Positions 35,681 through 44,440 of a stretch of DNA of 64,000 nt are shown piece after piece. The first letter of the stretch is position 1. Each line of letters starts with the position of its first letter. This DNA is from Bradyrhizobium erythrophlei. GTDB lineage: Bacteria; Pseudomonadota; Alphaproteobacteria; Rhizobiales; Xanthobacteraceae. The notes below the pieces were generated by a model, which searched no databases, was not told the origin of the DNA, and saw nothing but the letters and a program-made list of their open reading frames with translations. Made by a program: the position numbers and the translations under genes. The DNA is taken from assembly GCF_900129505.1 (NCBI RefSeq), contig NZ_LT670818.1:868001-932000 (forward strand). Reading direction: 5' to 3'.

Positions 35681-35726
35681 GTGGTACAGTTGGGTGGGCT
35701 CGAACCACCGACCTCCTGTTCCACAG
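35681..35726. repeat. Right attachment repeat (within tRNA-His)
   Basis: Identical over 46 bp to 10536-10581. It forms the 3' part of the intact tRNA-His gene, so integration restored a complete tRNA. Beyond 35726 the sequence continues with the tRNA 5' half, which is absent at the left junction. Confidence 0.9.
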
Positions 35727-35758
35727 ACAGGCGCTCTAACCAACTGAGCTACAACTGC
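35682..35758 (-). tRNA. tRNA-His (anticodon GTG)
   Basis: On the minus strand the cloverleaf is complete. The acceptor GCAGTTG pairs with CAACTGT (one G-T wobble at 1-72), the D arm is present, the anticodon stem CCTGT/ACAGG encloses the loop CTGTGGA with GTG, the T arm is GGTGG-TTCGAGC-CCACC, and A73 plus an encoded CCA end it. There is no G-1 opposite position 73, as known for many alphaproteobacterial tRNA-His. It is the integration site of the island. Confidence 0.95.
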
Positions 35759-35878
35759 ATCCGTTTCCGGCCCCGAAAAAGGGGTGGCCGAACGGGGCGG
35801 AAACTAGGTGCAACGGCCCGCTTTGGCAAGGCCGCCGGCGGCCTTCTATCGCGCCATCCGCGCCCCCGAAAAGACGGC

Positions 35879-35916
35879 AAAAAAACAGGAGGCCCGGGGT
35901 TCGCCCGGGCCTCCTG
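35879..35916 (-). terminator. Rho-independent terminator of the phasin gene
   Basis: On the minus strand CAGGAGGCCCGGG and its perfect 13-bp complement enclose a 5-base loop, followed by seven T. It starts 17 bp after the phasin stop and separates the phasin transcript from tRNA-His. Confidence 0.9.
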
Positions 35917-35932
35917 CGAAGAGAATGATTGA

Positions 35933-36364
35933 TCAGGCGGCCGGCTTGAACAGTTTCGACGCGTTGGTCTTGATCGGCTCGACCGTCTCGGCGGCGACCT
36001 TCTGGCTCAATTCGGCGAGCTCCTTGGCCTGGGCGGTGATGGCCTCGAACTGCTTCTTGGCGTGGGAGGTCCACAGCTCGACCGCCTCGGAAGGCGATTT
36101 GATGGCGAGCAATTCCTGCGCGAAGTCCAGCGACGCGGTGGTGTTGGCCTTCATCATTTCCATCAGCTTGGCGGAATATTCGCTGGCGCCCTTGCTGGCG
36201 CAAGTGAACACCGCCTCGATGGTGCCATTGTTGCTCTCGGCGACGTCCTTGAACTTGGCGTAGCTGTCGCGCGCTTGCGAAACGCCCTTCTCGGCGAAGG
36301 CGCGCATCTGCTCGGGAACCTCGAACGGGATGACGGAGGAGGAGAAAGGATCGGAACTTGCCAT
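35933..36364 (-). CDS. Phasin family protein
   Basis: A 143-residue helical protein with the phasin pattern: QMRAFAEKGVSQARDSYAKFKDVAE, then SAKLMEMMKANTTASLDFAQELLA, summarised here as residues 25-105. Phasins coat polyhydroxyalkanoate granules. ATG at 36364 gives the usual short N terminus; the longer frame to 36550 would run through noncoding sequence. A second phasin lies 273 bp upstream. A strong terminator follows. Confidence 0.88.
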   Translation of the reverse strand: MASSDPFSSSVIPFEVPEQMRAFAEKGVSQARDSYAKFKDVAESNNGTIEAVFTCASKGASEYSAKLMEMMKANTTASLDFAQELLAIKSPSEAVELWTSHAKKQFEAITAQAKELAELSQKVAAETVEPIKTNASKLFKPAA

Positions 36365-36637
36365 GGCATGAATCCTTCGAAAAACGGGGTGAAACAAATG
36401 TGACCCCTTGCCTTCTCGGTAATTAAATACCAAGAACGTCGACCGGATCACGCTGCGGGAATGTCCTACGCGGGAATGTCCTACGTCGGACACCGGACGG
36501 TTGTAGCCATACATCGTGTCAATTTTGTGCAACGCAATACAATGAGGCACAATTTAAGATGGCACGGCCACCCGGAAGGGCCGCAGCGACCTCTTCCGGA
36601 TTTTCGACGGCGAGACGCGCCTGGGCGGTCTGGCGCC

Positions 36638-37015
36638 TCAAACCTTGGGCTTGGCGGCCTCCATCGCCGCCTTGCTGACGATCTGGCCCATTTCGCTGGC
36701 CTGCTCGGCCAGCGAGCGCATCTGCGTCTGCACATATTCGCTGTGCAGCTTCATGATTTCGGTCAGATCCTTGGCGTGCAGCAGCGACTGCGCATAGTCT
36801 AGCGAGGCCTGCACGTTCTTTTCGGCATAGGATATCGCCTTGGCGCCGATGTCCTTGGCGCCGGCGCGAACCGTCTCCCCCCGCTCCTCGATCGTCCCCG
36901 CGGTCGACTGCGCGCTGGCGAGGAATTTCTCGAAGGCCTTGCGGGCCTGATCGAAGCTCGCCTCCGCCATCGATCGCATGTCCTTCGGAATCTCGAAACG
37001 CCCTTCTTCGCTCAT
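36638..37015 (-). CDS. Phasin family protein (second)
   Basis: A 125-residue protein with the same helical plan as its neighbour (ASFDQARKAFEKFLASAQ, NVQASLDYAQSLLHAKD, VQTQMRSLAEQASEM). The ATG at 37015 follows AGGGAGTGGGACC, a good ribosome-binding site. The two phasins probably arose by duplication but each has its own upstream region. The granule-synthesis genes are not in the window. Confidence 0.88.
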   Translation of the reverse strand: MSEEGRFEIPKDMRSMAEASFDQARKAFEKFLASAQSTAGTIEERGETVRAGAKDIGAKAISYAEKNVQASLDYAQSLLHAKDLTEIMKLHSEYVQTQMRSLAEQASEMGQIVSKAAMEAAKPKV

Positions 37016-37400
37016 GGTCCCACTCCCTGTTGCTGTTGCACATCGAAGGGGCCACCCACGGCCCCTGCTCCCGTCCGCCCAAAGCCAGATCATCCCAACG
37101 CCAGATCACCGGCACATGACTTCGCCGGTACACTTCGCCGGTGCGACGTGGCACCAGCTGGTTCCTCATCGTGAACCCTTCGTCGGCGTTTGCAATCACC
37201 CAACGCCGCAGGCACCAATCTGGTTCAGACGAATTGAATTAAGGTTATCCTGGCTTGGAGACTGGCCCAGGGCGGGCAGGCCGTGGACCTGACCTCACCC
37301 GCGGGCGATACTGACGTTCCATTTGGGCTGCCATCGTTCGGCGGCCGATTCTTTAAGTCATCAAGGGCAAGCGCCTCGCCAGTCGGATCATGTCGTTGCG
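37016..37400. other. Divergent control region of phasin and PAS kinase
   Basis: No gene is supported. CTTCGCCGGT occurs twice (near 37121 and 37134). Promoters for the phasin (minus) and the kinase (plus) are expected here, but no clear -35/-10 pair was identified. Confidence 0.4.
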
Positions 37401-40400
37401 ATGAACAATTCGGAATTCCAGTTGCGAGGCATCGGCGATCCGCGACTGGCGGTGCATGCGACAAGCGCCCTCCCCGCCTGGCTCTGGTCAGTCGACGGCA
37501 CGCGGGTCCTGTGGGCCAATCCGGTCGGCGCCAAAGTGTTCGGCGCGGCCAATGCCACCGCACTCGCCAAAAAACTGTTCGGTCCGGCCGACGCCCACCG
37601 GCGCCAGGTGGCGCAACTCGCAGGCCGACTGCCGCTGAACTGCGCGATGCGGCTGGAGCGGCTGCGCGGCTTCGGCGCGTCGCTCGGCAGGCTCGTCACC
37701 TGCGGCTGTGCCCGGCTTGAATTCGCCGATGGCGGCCACGGCGTCCTGGTCGCCGCCGCCGAACCAAACGGGCGCGCGATGCCGCTGGCGGAGCGGTTGC
37801 GGCGGCTGGTCGATGGCATCGATTCCCCGGTCGCAGCCTTTGCGCGCGACGGCCTGTTCATCGGCGCCAGCGACGCAGGCCGTCCGCTGCTCGGCTTTCG
37901 CAATCTCTCCGAGGCCGGCCTCGACGAAGCGCGCAGCAACGCGCTCAGGCACGGCCGCGTCGAAACGCCCATCGGCATCGGCCACATGGTACTATGGCGC
38001 GTCGGCTCCGGCGCGGATGTCGGCCTGGTCGCGCTGCTCGCGCCGGGCGCGACGGCGGCCGCGCATCACAGACATGTCGCACCGGCAATGCCGCAGACAG
38101 CTCTCGCCGAGCCCGCGGCGGAGCCTGTCGCACCAGTGGTGGAGCAGCCCATGCCCGATGACGAACAGCCCGCGACATCGGGCGAAGCCCCGGCCGTATT
38201 TGCGCTGGTTGATGAGTTCGCCGATGAGCTGCCGGCCGAGACGGTCGAAGCCGCAGCAGCCGAGCCCGCGAGCGAACTGGTAGCGCCAGCGGCGGAGCTG
38301 CCGATCCCGGACTACGAGCAGCCCGCCAATTCCGGCGAAGCGCCAGCCGAATTTGTGCTGGTCGACGAGTTCGTCGATGAGCCGTCCATGGAGACGGTCG
38401 AAACCGCAGCCGACGAGCCCGCGACCGAGCCGTTCGCACCGCCGGCGGAGCAGCCGATGCCCGGCTACGAACAGCCGGCCGATTCCGGCGAGGCACCGGC
38501 CGAGTTCGCACTGATCGAGGGAGCCTCCGCACAGCCTGCCGAGCCCGAACAGCCCGCCGACGAACCCGCCGCCGAGAACGAACCGCCCGAGAACGAATCC
38601 TGTTCCCGCGAGCCATCTCCCTATGTCGAAGCCGTGGCCGACGAGCCGACGCCGCCGCATACCCGGGCGCCGTCATGGCTCGACGAGCCCGCGCCCGAGA
38701 GCCGCCGTCACCCGCTGCGCTTCCTGTGGCAGATGGATGCCGAAGGCCGTTTCTCGCTTGGCTCGGACGAATTCACCGGCCTGATCGGCCCGCGCACGGC
38801 CGCCGGCTTCGGCCGGTTGTGGCGCGAAATCGCGGAATCCTTCGCGCTCGATCCCGAAGGCCGCCTCCTCAAGGCGGTCGCCACCCGCGATACCTGGAGC
38901 GGCATCACCCTGAACTGGCCGGCCGACGGCGGCGGACGCTTGCCGGTCGAATTGTCGGGGCTGCCGGTCTACGACGGATCGCAGAAGTTTGCCGGCTATC
39001 GGGGATTCGGGGTTTGCCGCGATCTCGACGGCCTGACGCGGCTGGCCGCGCTGCGCCGCTTCGAGTTGCTCAGCGCCCGGACGCCGCCACAAACGGATCC
39101 GGCGGACATCGTTCAGGCCGAACTAACGAAAGATTCCGCCGCGAATTTGCCTTCGGTTCCCGATACCCAGAATGCCGGCCGTGCGGAGTTGCCTGCCCCT
39201 GACGCCGACCAGACTTCACCGCAAAACGATTTGGACACACACCTGGAAACGCCCGTCGAAATACCCAAGAACGTGCTGCCGTTCCGGCCCTTAGGTGAAC
39301 CGAAACCGGGCGAAGCGAAATCGCCGGGCCTGACGCCGGTGGAAAACAGCGCCTTCAACGAACTCGCCCGGCAATTGTCGGCGCGGCTCGAGAGCGAACA
39401 CGGCGCGGCCAGTGCCGCGACGGCAACTTCCGCGGAGCCCGCCGCGGCCGCGATCGAGCTGCCACTGGCGACGCAGCCCGTCAGCGAACAGGCCGGCTGG
39501 CTGGTGCAACCCGAGCCGCCGCCGCGCGGCGAAGCCCGGCGCGACCGCGCGCTGCTCGACCTGTTGCCGGTCGGCGTCCTGATCTATCGGCTCGACCGGC
39601 TGGTCTATGCCAATTCAGCGTTTCTGACCCGGATGGGATATGTGAACCTTCATGCGCTGGAGGATGCCGGCGGGCTCGACGCGCTCTATGTCGAGCCCGG
39701 CGTCTCCAACGCCAGCAGCACCTCCGACACCGGCACGCCGGTGACGATTTCGGCGCCTGACGCCTCGACCGGACATATCCCGTCCTCGGCGATCGACGCG
39801 CGGCTCTACACCATCAGCTGGGACGACGACCAGGCGCTGGCCCTGATTTTCTCGGGCACCGGAATGGAAAGCGCCGATGTCGCCGCCGCGATCTCGGAGG
39901 CACCTCCCGCGCCGGAGCCCTCGCCGGTCGGCCACGCCAATGCCGAGGAACTTGGCGCCATCCTCGATACCACGGCCGACGGCATCGTGATGTTCGATGC
40001 CGAGGGTAATCTCAATTCGTGCAACCGCAGCGCCGAAGCGCTGTTCGGCTATGACGGCGATGAATTCGTGCGGCGCAATCTGGTCGAGCTGTTCGCGCCG
40101 GAAAGCCAGCGCGTGGTGATGGATTATCTGGAAAGCATCAAGGGCGCCGGCGTCGCCAGCCTGCTTGAGCACGGCCGCGACGTGCTCGGCCGCGCCAGCC
40201 GCGGCGGGATCATTCGACTGGCGATGACGATCGGACGCACCCGCCACGACGGTCCGAATTTCTTCGCGGTGTTTCGCGATCTGTCGGAGACCAGGAAGAG
40301 CGAAAGCGAACTGCAGCAGGCGCGTCGGCTGGCCGACCGCGCCGCCAACGCCAAGGCCGACCTGCTGGCGCGGATCAGCCACGAGGTCCGCACGCCGCTC

Positions 40401-41045
40401 AACGCCATCATCGGCTTTGCCGAAGTGATGATCGGCGAACGCTTCGGCGCGCTCGGCAACGAGCGCTACGTCGAATACATGAAGGACATCCGCGCCTCCG
40501 GCGAACGCGTGATCGCCATCATCAACGACCTCACCGATCTCTCCAGGATCGAGACCGGCAAGCTCGATCTCACCTTCGCCAACCAGAACCTCAACGACCT
40601 CGTCGAGCAATGCGTCGCGGTGATGCAGCCGCAGGCCAACCGCGAACGCATCATCATCCGCACCTCGCTGGCGCATGCACTGCCGGCGGTTCTTGCCGAC
40701 GCCAGCGCGCTGCGCCAGATCACGCTCAACCTGATCGGCAATTCGATCCATCTCGCCAATGCCGGCGGCCAGGTCATCGTCTCCACCGCGCTGTCGGATT
40801 TCGGCGACGTGGTCCTGAGGGTGCGCGATACCGGCCAGGGCCTCAACGACAACGAGGTCGCCGCCGCGATGGAGCCGTTCCGGACCCAGGCGCCCGCGGA
40901 TCAGGCCGCCGAAAGCTCCGGCGTCAGCCTGTCGCTGACCAAAGCGCTGGTCGAGGCCAACCGCGCGCAATTCCACCTCAAGACCGGCGCGCGTTCCGGC
41001 ACGCTGGTCGAAGTGGTGTTTTCGCAGGCGATGGCGAAGACCTGA
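37401..41045 (+). CDS. Large PAS-domain sensor histidine kinase
   Basis: A 1214-residue cytoplasmic kinase without clear membrane spans. Residues about 245-375 hold three tandem acidic Pro/Ala/Glu repeats containing EQP.PDYEQPA.SGEAPAEF-like units. PAS-like domains follow near 430-560 and 710-830, and a clearer PAS at about 850-965 (ILDTTADGIVMFDAEGN). HisKA has phospho-acceptor H994 in SHEVRTPLNAIIGF, and the ATPase domain has N box LNLIGNSI and G1 DTGQGL. The HisKA/ATPase part resembles PleC/PdhS/DivJ-type cell-cycle kinases of alphaproteobacteria. ATG at 37401 is used; earlier in-frame starts exist. No response regulator adjoins it. Confidence 0.85.
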   Translation: MNNSEFQLRGIGDPRLAVHATSALPAWLWSVDGTRVLWANPVGAKVFGAANATALAKKLFGPADAHRRQVAQLAGRLPLNCAMRLERLRGFGASLGRLVTCGCARLEFADGGHGVLVAAAEPNGRAMPLAERLRRLVDGIDSPVAAFARDGLFIGASDAGRPLLGFRNLSEAGLDEARSNALRHGRVETPIGIGHMVLWRVGSGADVGLVALLAPGATAAAHHRHVAPAMPQTALAEPAAEPVAPVVEQPMPDDEQPATSGEAPAVFALVDEFADELPAETVEAAAAEPASELVAPAAELPIPDYEQPANSGEAPAEFVLVDEFVDEPSMETVETAADEPATEPFAPPAEQPMPGYEQPADSGEAPAEFALIEGASAQPAEPEQPADEPAAENEPPENESCSREPSPYVEAVADEPTPPHTRAPSWLDEPAPESRRHPLRFLWQMDAEGRFSLGSDEFTGLIGPRTAAGFGRLWREIAESFALDPEGRLLKAVATRDTWSGITLNWPADGGGRLPVELSGLPVYDGSQKFAGYRGFGVCRDLDGLTRLAALRRFELLSARTPPQTDPADIVQAELTKDSAANLPSVPDTQNAGRAELPAPDADQTSPQNDLDTHLETPVEIPKNVLPFRPLGEPKPGEAKSPGLTPVENSAFNELARQLSARLESEHGAASAATATSAEPAAAAIELPLATQPVSEQAGWLVQPEPPPRGEARRDRALLDLLPVGVLIYRLDRLVYANSAFLTRMGYVNLHALEDAGGLDALYVEPGVSNASSTSDTGTPVTISAPDASTGHIPSSAIDARLYTISWDDDQALALIFSGTGMESADVAAAISEAPPAPEPSPVGHANAEELGAILDTTADGIVMFDAEGNLNSCNRSAEALFGYDGDEFVRRNLVELFAPESQRVVMDYLESIKGAGVASLLEHGRDVLGRASRGGIIRLAMTIGRTRHDGPNFFAVFRDLSETRKSESELQQARRLADRAANAKADLLARISHEVRTPLNAIIGFAEVMIGERFGALGNERYVEYMKDIRASGERVIAIINDLTDLSRIETGKLDLTFANQNLNDLVEQCVAVMQPQANRERIIIRTSLAHALPAVLADASALRQITLNLIGNSIHLANAGGQVIVSTALSDFGDVVLRVRDTGQGLNDNEVAAAMEPFRTQAPADQAAESSGVSLSLTKALVEANRAQFHLKTGARSGTLVEVVFSQAMAKT

Positions 41046-41335
41046 GCGTCGTCCGGTTCGGCGCGGCTTCATCCTTCGAGACGCGGCCAATCGGCCGCTC
41101 CTCCAGCGATAAGGGCGAAGCCGTTACGCAGGGATGAGGTCTGAGATCCCTCATGGCGAGGAGCGCGGCAACGCCGCGCGTTTCGAACCATCAGGCGATA
41201 GGCCAAGCCGAACGGCGGTGCGGGAATCTGTCGCGCCCGATCGGCGCGGCACGGCACAATCTTTGCTCGGTATTTGCGGATTGAATGCAAGCGGCCGCCC
41301 GCCGCCTACTCCTTGAGCATCCGGATTGATCTGAC
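41046..41335. other. Gap before the metallophosphoesterase
   Basis: About 290 bp. TCCTTCGAGACGCG near 41071 has a reverse-complement-like partner CGCGTTTCGAACC near 41177, a dispersed intergenic-repeat look. No gene or clear promoter is seen. Confidence 0.35.
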
Positions 41336-42166
41336 ATGCGCTGCCTGGTCGTCGCGGATCTGCATTATTCGCTGCCGCAATTCGACTGGCTGCTCAGCGC
41401 CGCGCCGCAATTCGACCTCGTCATCTTCGCGGGCGACGCGCTCGACATCGGGTCGATGGTCGATTTCCGCGCCCAGATCGTGGTGGTGAAGAGGTATCTT
41501 TCGCTGCTGTCGGCGATCACACCGGTGATTCTCTGCTCCGGAAATCACGACCTCGACGAGCGCAATCCCGAGGGCGAAAAGGTCTCGCGATGGATCGGCG
41601 AGATGCGCGAACTCGGCATCGCCTGCGACGGCGACAGCCTGACCATCGGCGACACCCTCTTCACCGTCTGTCCGTGGTGGGATGGACCCAAGGTCAAGCA
41701 GCGGCTCGAGGAGCAACTGCGCGCGGCTGCGGCGGTGCGGCTGAAACGCTGGATCTGGGTGCACCATGCGCCGCCCGCCAACTCGCCGACGAGCTGGGGC
41801 GGCAAACGATTTTTCGGCGACGTCGAACTGGTGCAGTGGATCAAGACCTATCAGCCCTCGATGGTGATCTCGGGTCATGTGCACCAGTCGCCATTCATTG
41901 CCGACGGCTCCTGGTTCGATCGGCTCGGCGACAGCTGGGTGTTCAACACCGGCCGCCTGCCCGGTCGCCCGCCGGACTATATCGTGCTCGATCTCGATGA
42001 TGGCACCGCGTTCTGGCTGGCGGTTGGCGAAGAAGGACAATGCATCGACCTCAAGGCGCCGTTGCAGCGACCGGCAACCGTGATCGCCGATCCGCCGGAA
42101 TGGCTTACATCCTTGGATCGGATTGTCGATCCGATCCTGGCGAGACCTGCGTCGGCGACAGGTTGA
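41336..42166 (+). CDS. Metallophosphoesterase (calcineurin-like)
   Basis: A 276-residue enzyme with the two-metal site of the family: ADLH (D8, H10), AGDALD (D34), CSGNHD (N70, H71), VHH near 142 and SGHVH near 180. It would hydrolyse a phosphomonoester, phosphodiester or cyclic nucleotide; the substrate is not evident. The last 62 bp overlap the convergent cyclic-nucleotide-binding gene. That pairing suggests, but does not prove, a cyclic-nucleotide link. Confidence 0.88.
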   Translation: MRCLVVADLHYSLPQFDWLLSAAPQFDLVIFAGDALDIGSMVDFRAQIVVVKRYLSLLSAITPVILCSGNHDLDERNPEGEKVSRWIGEMRELGIACDGDSLTIGDTLFTVCPWWDGPKVKQRLEEQLRAAAAVRLKRWIWVHHAPPANSPTSWGGKRFFGDVELVQWIKTYQPSMVISGHVHQSPFIADGSWFDRLGDSWVFNTGRLPGRPPDYIVLDLDDGTAFWLAVGEEGQCIDLKAPLQRPATVIADPPEWLTSLDRIVDPILARPASATG

Positions 42167-42590
42167 TCATGCTCTGCAGGATGTCGCCGACCATCGCGAG
42201 GTGGTTGCCGTGGCCGGCATATTGCCGCTTGAGATCGGCGAGATAGGTGTTCGCGACATTGAGCCGTTGCGCCAGCATCCGCGCGATCAACAGCGCCACC
42301 TCCGGCGTCTCACGCAGCACGGACGCCGCGTCGCTGAACTCGTAGATGATGGAATCGGACGCCGCGCGCACCGTCGCGGTATGCGGCTGATCCAAAAGAA
42401 CCGACATCTCTCCGAGCACGGCGCCAGGCTCAGTGATGCAGGCGACGACGGTATCGCCCTTGAGGACTTCGAGCCGTCCCTCGATCAGAATGTAGAGGTG
42501 GCCGGTGGTGTCGCCCTCGTGGATGATCAGCGCGCCCGCGGACACGTCCCGCGCCGTCCCTCCGGTGCAATAGTTCAGAATCGCGCGCAT
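42105..42590 (-). CDS. Cyclic-nucleotide-binding domain protein
   Basis: A 161-residue Crp-like sensor domain without a DNA-binding domain. The beta-barrel spans about residues 10-115 and the phosphate-binding cassette is GEMSVLLDQPHTATVRA, in which His replaces the usual Arg contact. The remaining helices (LLIARMLAQRLNVANTYLADLK) may dimerise. It could be a regulatory subunit. ATG at 42590 is preferred over an upstream start at 42692. It overlaps the metallophosphoesterase tail to tail. Confidence 0.82.
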   Translation of the reverse strand: MRAILNYCTGGTARDVSAGALIIHEGDTTGHLYILIEGRLEVLKGDTVVACITEPGAVLGEMSVLLDQPHTATVRAASDSIIYEFSDAASVLRETPEVALLIARMLAQRLNVANTYLADLKRQYAGHGNHLAMVGDILQSMINLSPTQVSPGSDRQSDPRM

Positions 42591-42782
42591 CCGCCAGCAC
42601 TCCAAATCCCGGGCAAGACTAGCATCGGAATGGCCAGCGTCGAACGGATAAAAGGGCCGGCTTGCCCAAATTGTCAGCGTCAACCAAACCACGCTTTAGC
42701 CGCGACAAAGCAAGAATGCCCGGGACAAGCCCAGGCATGAGGCCAAAATCCCGTCTCCTAAACCAGACGGCTGAGGCTGCCT

Positions 42783-43586
42783 TCAACTCGCCGCCGAAAG
42801 CTCGGGCAGGAAGTCGCCGATCGCATCCAGAAACATTTCCGGCGCCTGCAGCTGCGGGACATGGGCGCAGCCGGCAATGATCTTCAGCCGCGCGTTCGGC
42901 AGCAGAGCGGCCAGTTCGCGCGACATCGGCGGCGGCGTCGCCTCGTCATGTTCGCCGACCAGCACCAGCACGGGCACGCTGACCTTGCTGAGGTCGGGGC
43001 GCAGGTCGAGCCCCGCCAGCGCCGCGCAGGCCGCCTGGATCACCTCGGAATCGCTGCGCAAGAACGCCTCGCGGCGATCGCGCATCAGATCGGGATGCTG
43101 AGCCTGGAATTCCGGCGCGAACAGCCGGCGCATCGCGACATCGGTAATCGCCGATAATCCCCTGGCTTTCGACGCCGCCGCCATGTTGCGGAAGGCATCG
43201 CGGCCTTCTTCCGAAAACGCCGCGCCACAGTCGGCGAGAACGAGCCGGGTCGCGATGCCGGGATGGCGAATGGCCATCTGCAGCGCGACGAAGCCGCCAT
43301 AGCCATTGCCGAGCACGATGGTCTCGCGGCCCCCTGCGGCGTCCTGCACTGCCTCCGCCATGCGGTCGGCGACATCGGCAAGCCCGCCGTCGATGGCCTT
43401 CGACGCGCCGAAGCCCGGCAACTCCGGAACGATCACCGGGAATGACCGCGACAGTTTTGGAACGATGGCATCGAAACTCGCGCGATCCGACAGCAGCGAG
43501 TGAAACAGGAAAAGCGCCGGGCTTTTGCCTGGTTCTTGACCCCACTGCGCTGCGTTGACCGTTCCACCAGCGAGAAGTCGATCCAT
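42783..43586 (-). CDS. Alpha/beta-hydrolase fold protein lacking the nucleophile serine
   Basis: A 267-residue alpha/beta-hydrolase. The acid is present in LVGEHDEATPP and the histidine in GCAHVPQ, but the nucleophile elbow reads LGNGYGG where G-X-S-X-G is expected, so Gly stands in place of Ser. The gene has no other sign of decay. Either it is a pseudoenzyme or it uses non-covalent chemistry. ATG at 43586 is chosen from the family N terminus. It is divergent from the GntR regulator. Confidence 0.8.
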   Translation of the reverse strand: MDRLLAGGTVNAAQWGQEPGKSPALFLFHSLLSDRASFDAIVPKLSRSFPVIVPELPGFGASKAIDGGLADVADRMAEAVQDAAGGRETIVLGNGYGGFVALQMAIRHPGIATRLVLADCGAAFSEEGRDAFRNMAAASKARGLSAITDVAMRRLFAPEFQAQHPDLMRDRREAFLRSDSEVIQAACAALAGLDLRPDLSKVSVPVLVLVGEHDEATPPPMSRELAALLPNARLKIIAGCAHVPQLQAPEMFLDAIGDFLPELSAAS

Positions 43587-43690
43587 GCCTGTCTCTCGGT
43601 ATGCGGGTTGGCGAGGGCTTCCAGCGGGTTGCGAAACGCCCGCTTCGCCGACGGACGTCGGTGGGCGCCCTCCTTGATAAATCAAAATTC

Positions 43691-43730
43691 AGGCTTTTCA
43701 AGCCTTTGTCACTTGACGTGATATTTCACG
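43691..43730. promoter_or_regulatory. Two dyads between hydrolase and GntR genes
   Basis: AGGCTT-TTC-AAGCCT (43691-43705) and CGTGA-TATT-TCACG (43717-43730) are inverted repeats 36-75 bp before the GntR start and within the divergent gap. Either could be the GntR operator. Confidence 0.4.
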
Positions 43731-43765
43731 ACTGCGACATTGGAGCCACGTCTAAGGGAAATACG

Positions 43766-44407
43766 ATGCTTTTGCGCGATAATGTCTATGAAAGCCTGCG
43801 GGCTGATATTCTGACCTGCCGTCTGGCGCCCGGCGATGATATGCGGGAGCAGGAGCTTGCCGAGCGCTATGCCGTCAGCCGGCAACCGGTGCGCGAGGCT
43901 TTGCTGCGACTGGAGCGGGAGCATCTGGTCACCGTGCAGCCGCGCCAGGGTTATCGCGTCAATCCGATCTCGCTATCGGATGCCCGCGACTTGCTGCGGT
44001 TCCGCTTCGCGCTGGAACCGGCCTGCGTCGCCGAAGCGATCGAGAATGCGCCCGACGATGTCTTGAAGGCGCTCGACGAATTCAGGCGCTTCGCCGGCGA
44101 TCATGAGGACTTCATCGCCTATAACCGCGCTTTCCATTCCGCGCTGGCGCATGCCTCCGGCAACCGCCGCATGGCGGCTTCGCTGTGCGACCTGATCGGA
44201 CAGGCCGACCGGCTGGTGCGTGTCAGCGTCGCCAACGTGAAAGGACATGATCCGACGCGGCTGGTCGAAGAACACGTCGCCCTGATCGAGGCGATGCAGC
44301 GGCGCGAGGCGCGCGCGGCCTCCCGCATCATCAAGGCCCATATCGGCCAAACCGAAAAACGCGTGTTGCCTGCGCTCAAGCGCAACGCCGTGATCGTCGA
44401 AGCATGA
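43766..44407 (+). CDS. GntR family (FCD) transcriptional regulator
   Basis: A 213-residue regulator. The N-terminal winged helix covers residues 5-70 (ELAERYAVSRQPVREALLRLE) and the FCD effector domain covers about 80-205 with the metal/ligand-binding His residues in YNRAFHSALAHASGN and EEHVALIEAM. AAGGGAA precedes ATG 43766. It probably controls the divergent hydrolase and the aldehyde dehydrogenase 33 bp downstream; the effector is likely the substrate of that pathway. Confidence 0.9.
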   Translation: MLLRDNVYESLRADILTCRLAPGDDMREQELAERYAVSRQPVREALLRLEREHLVTVQPRQGYRVNPISLSDARDLLRFRFALEPACVAEAIENAPDDVLKALDEFRRFAGDHEDFIAYNRAFHSALAHASGNRRMAASLCDLIGQADRLVRVSVANVKGHDPTRLVEEHVALIEAMQRREARAASRIIKAHIGQTEKRVLPALKRNAVIVEA

Positions 44408-44440
44408 CCCGCTTCCGATCATGATCGAAAGGAGAGACCC

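Larger units (their letters stand above)
10536..35726. mobile_element. tRNA-His-integrated genomic island carrying a defence locus
   Basis: A 25-kb segment bounded by a perfect 46-bp direct repeat (10536-10581 and 35681-35726). The right copy is the 3' part of tRNA-His and the left copy lies 314 bp from a tyrosine integrase. Inside are an R-M/abortive-infection locus, a HipA-type kinase gene, an AlpA-like gene, a primase/helicase module and an IS630 element. Several island genes (12264-14700 and the HipA region) are visibly more AT-rich than the flanks. No capsid, tail or conjugation genes are present, so it resembles a satellite or integrative island rather than a prophage or ICE. Confidence 0.85.

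Noticed and set aside
10536..35726. Intact prophage or conjugative element
   Set aside because: No capsid, tail, lysis, relaxase or type IV secretion genes; only integration, primase and terminase-small-like functions.
39615..41090. 491-codon frame opposite the PAS kinase
   Set aside because: Antisense of the coding kinase domains; composition and lack of motifs mark it as a shadow.
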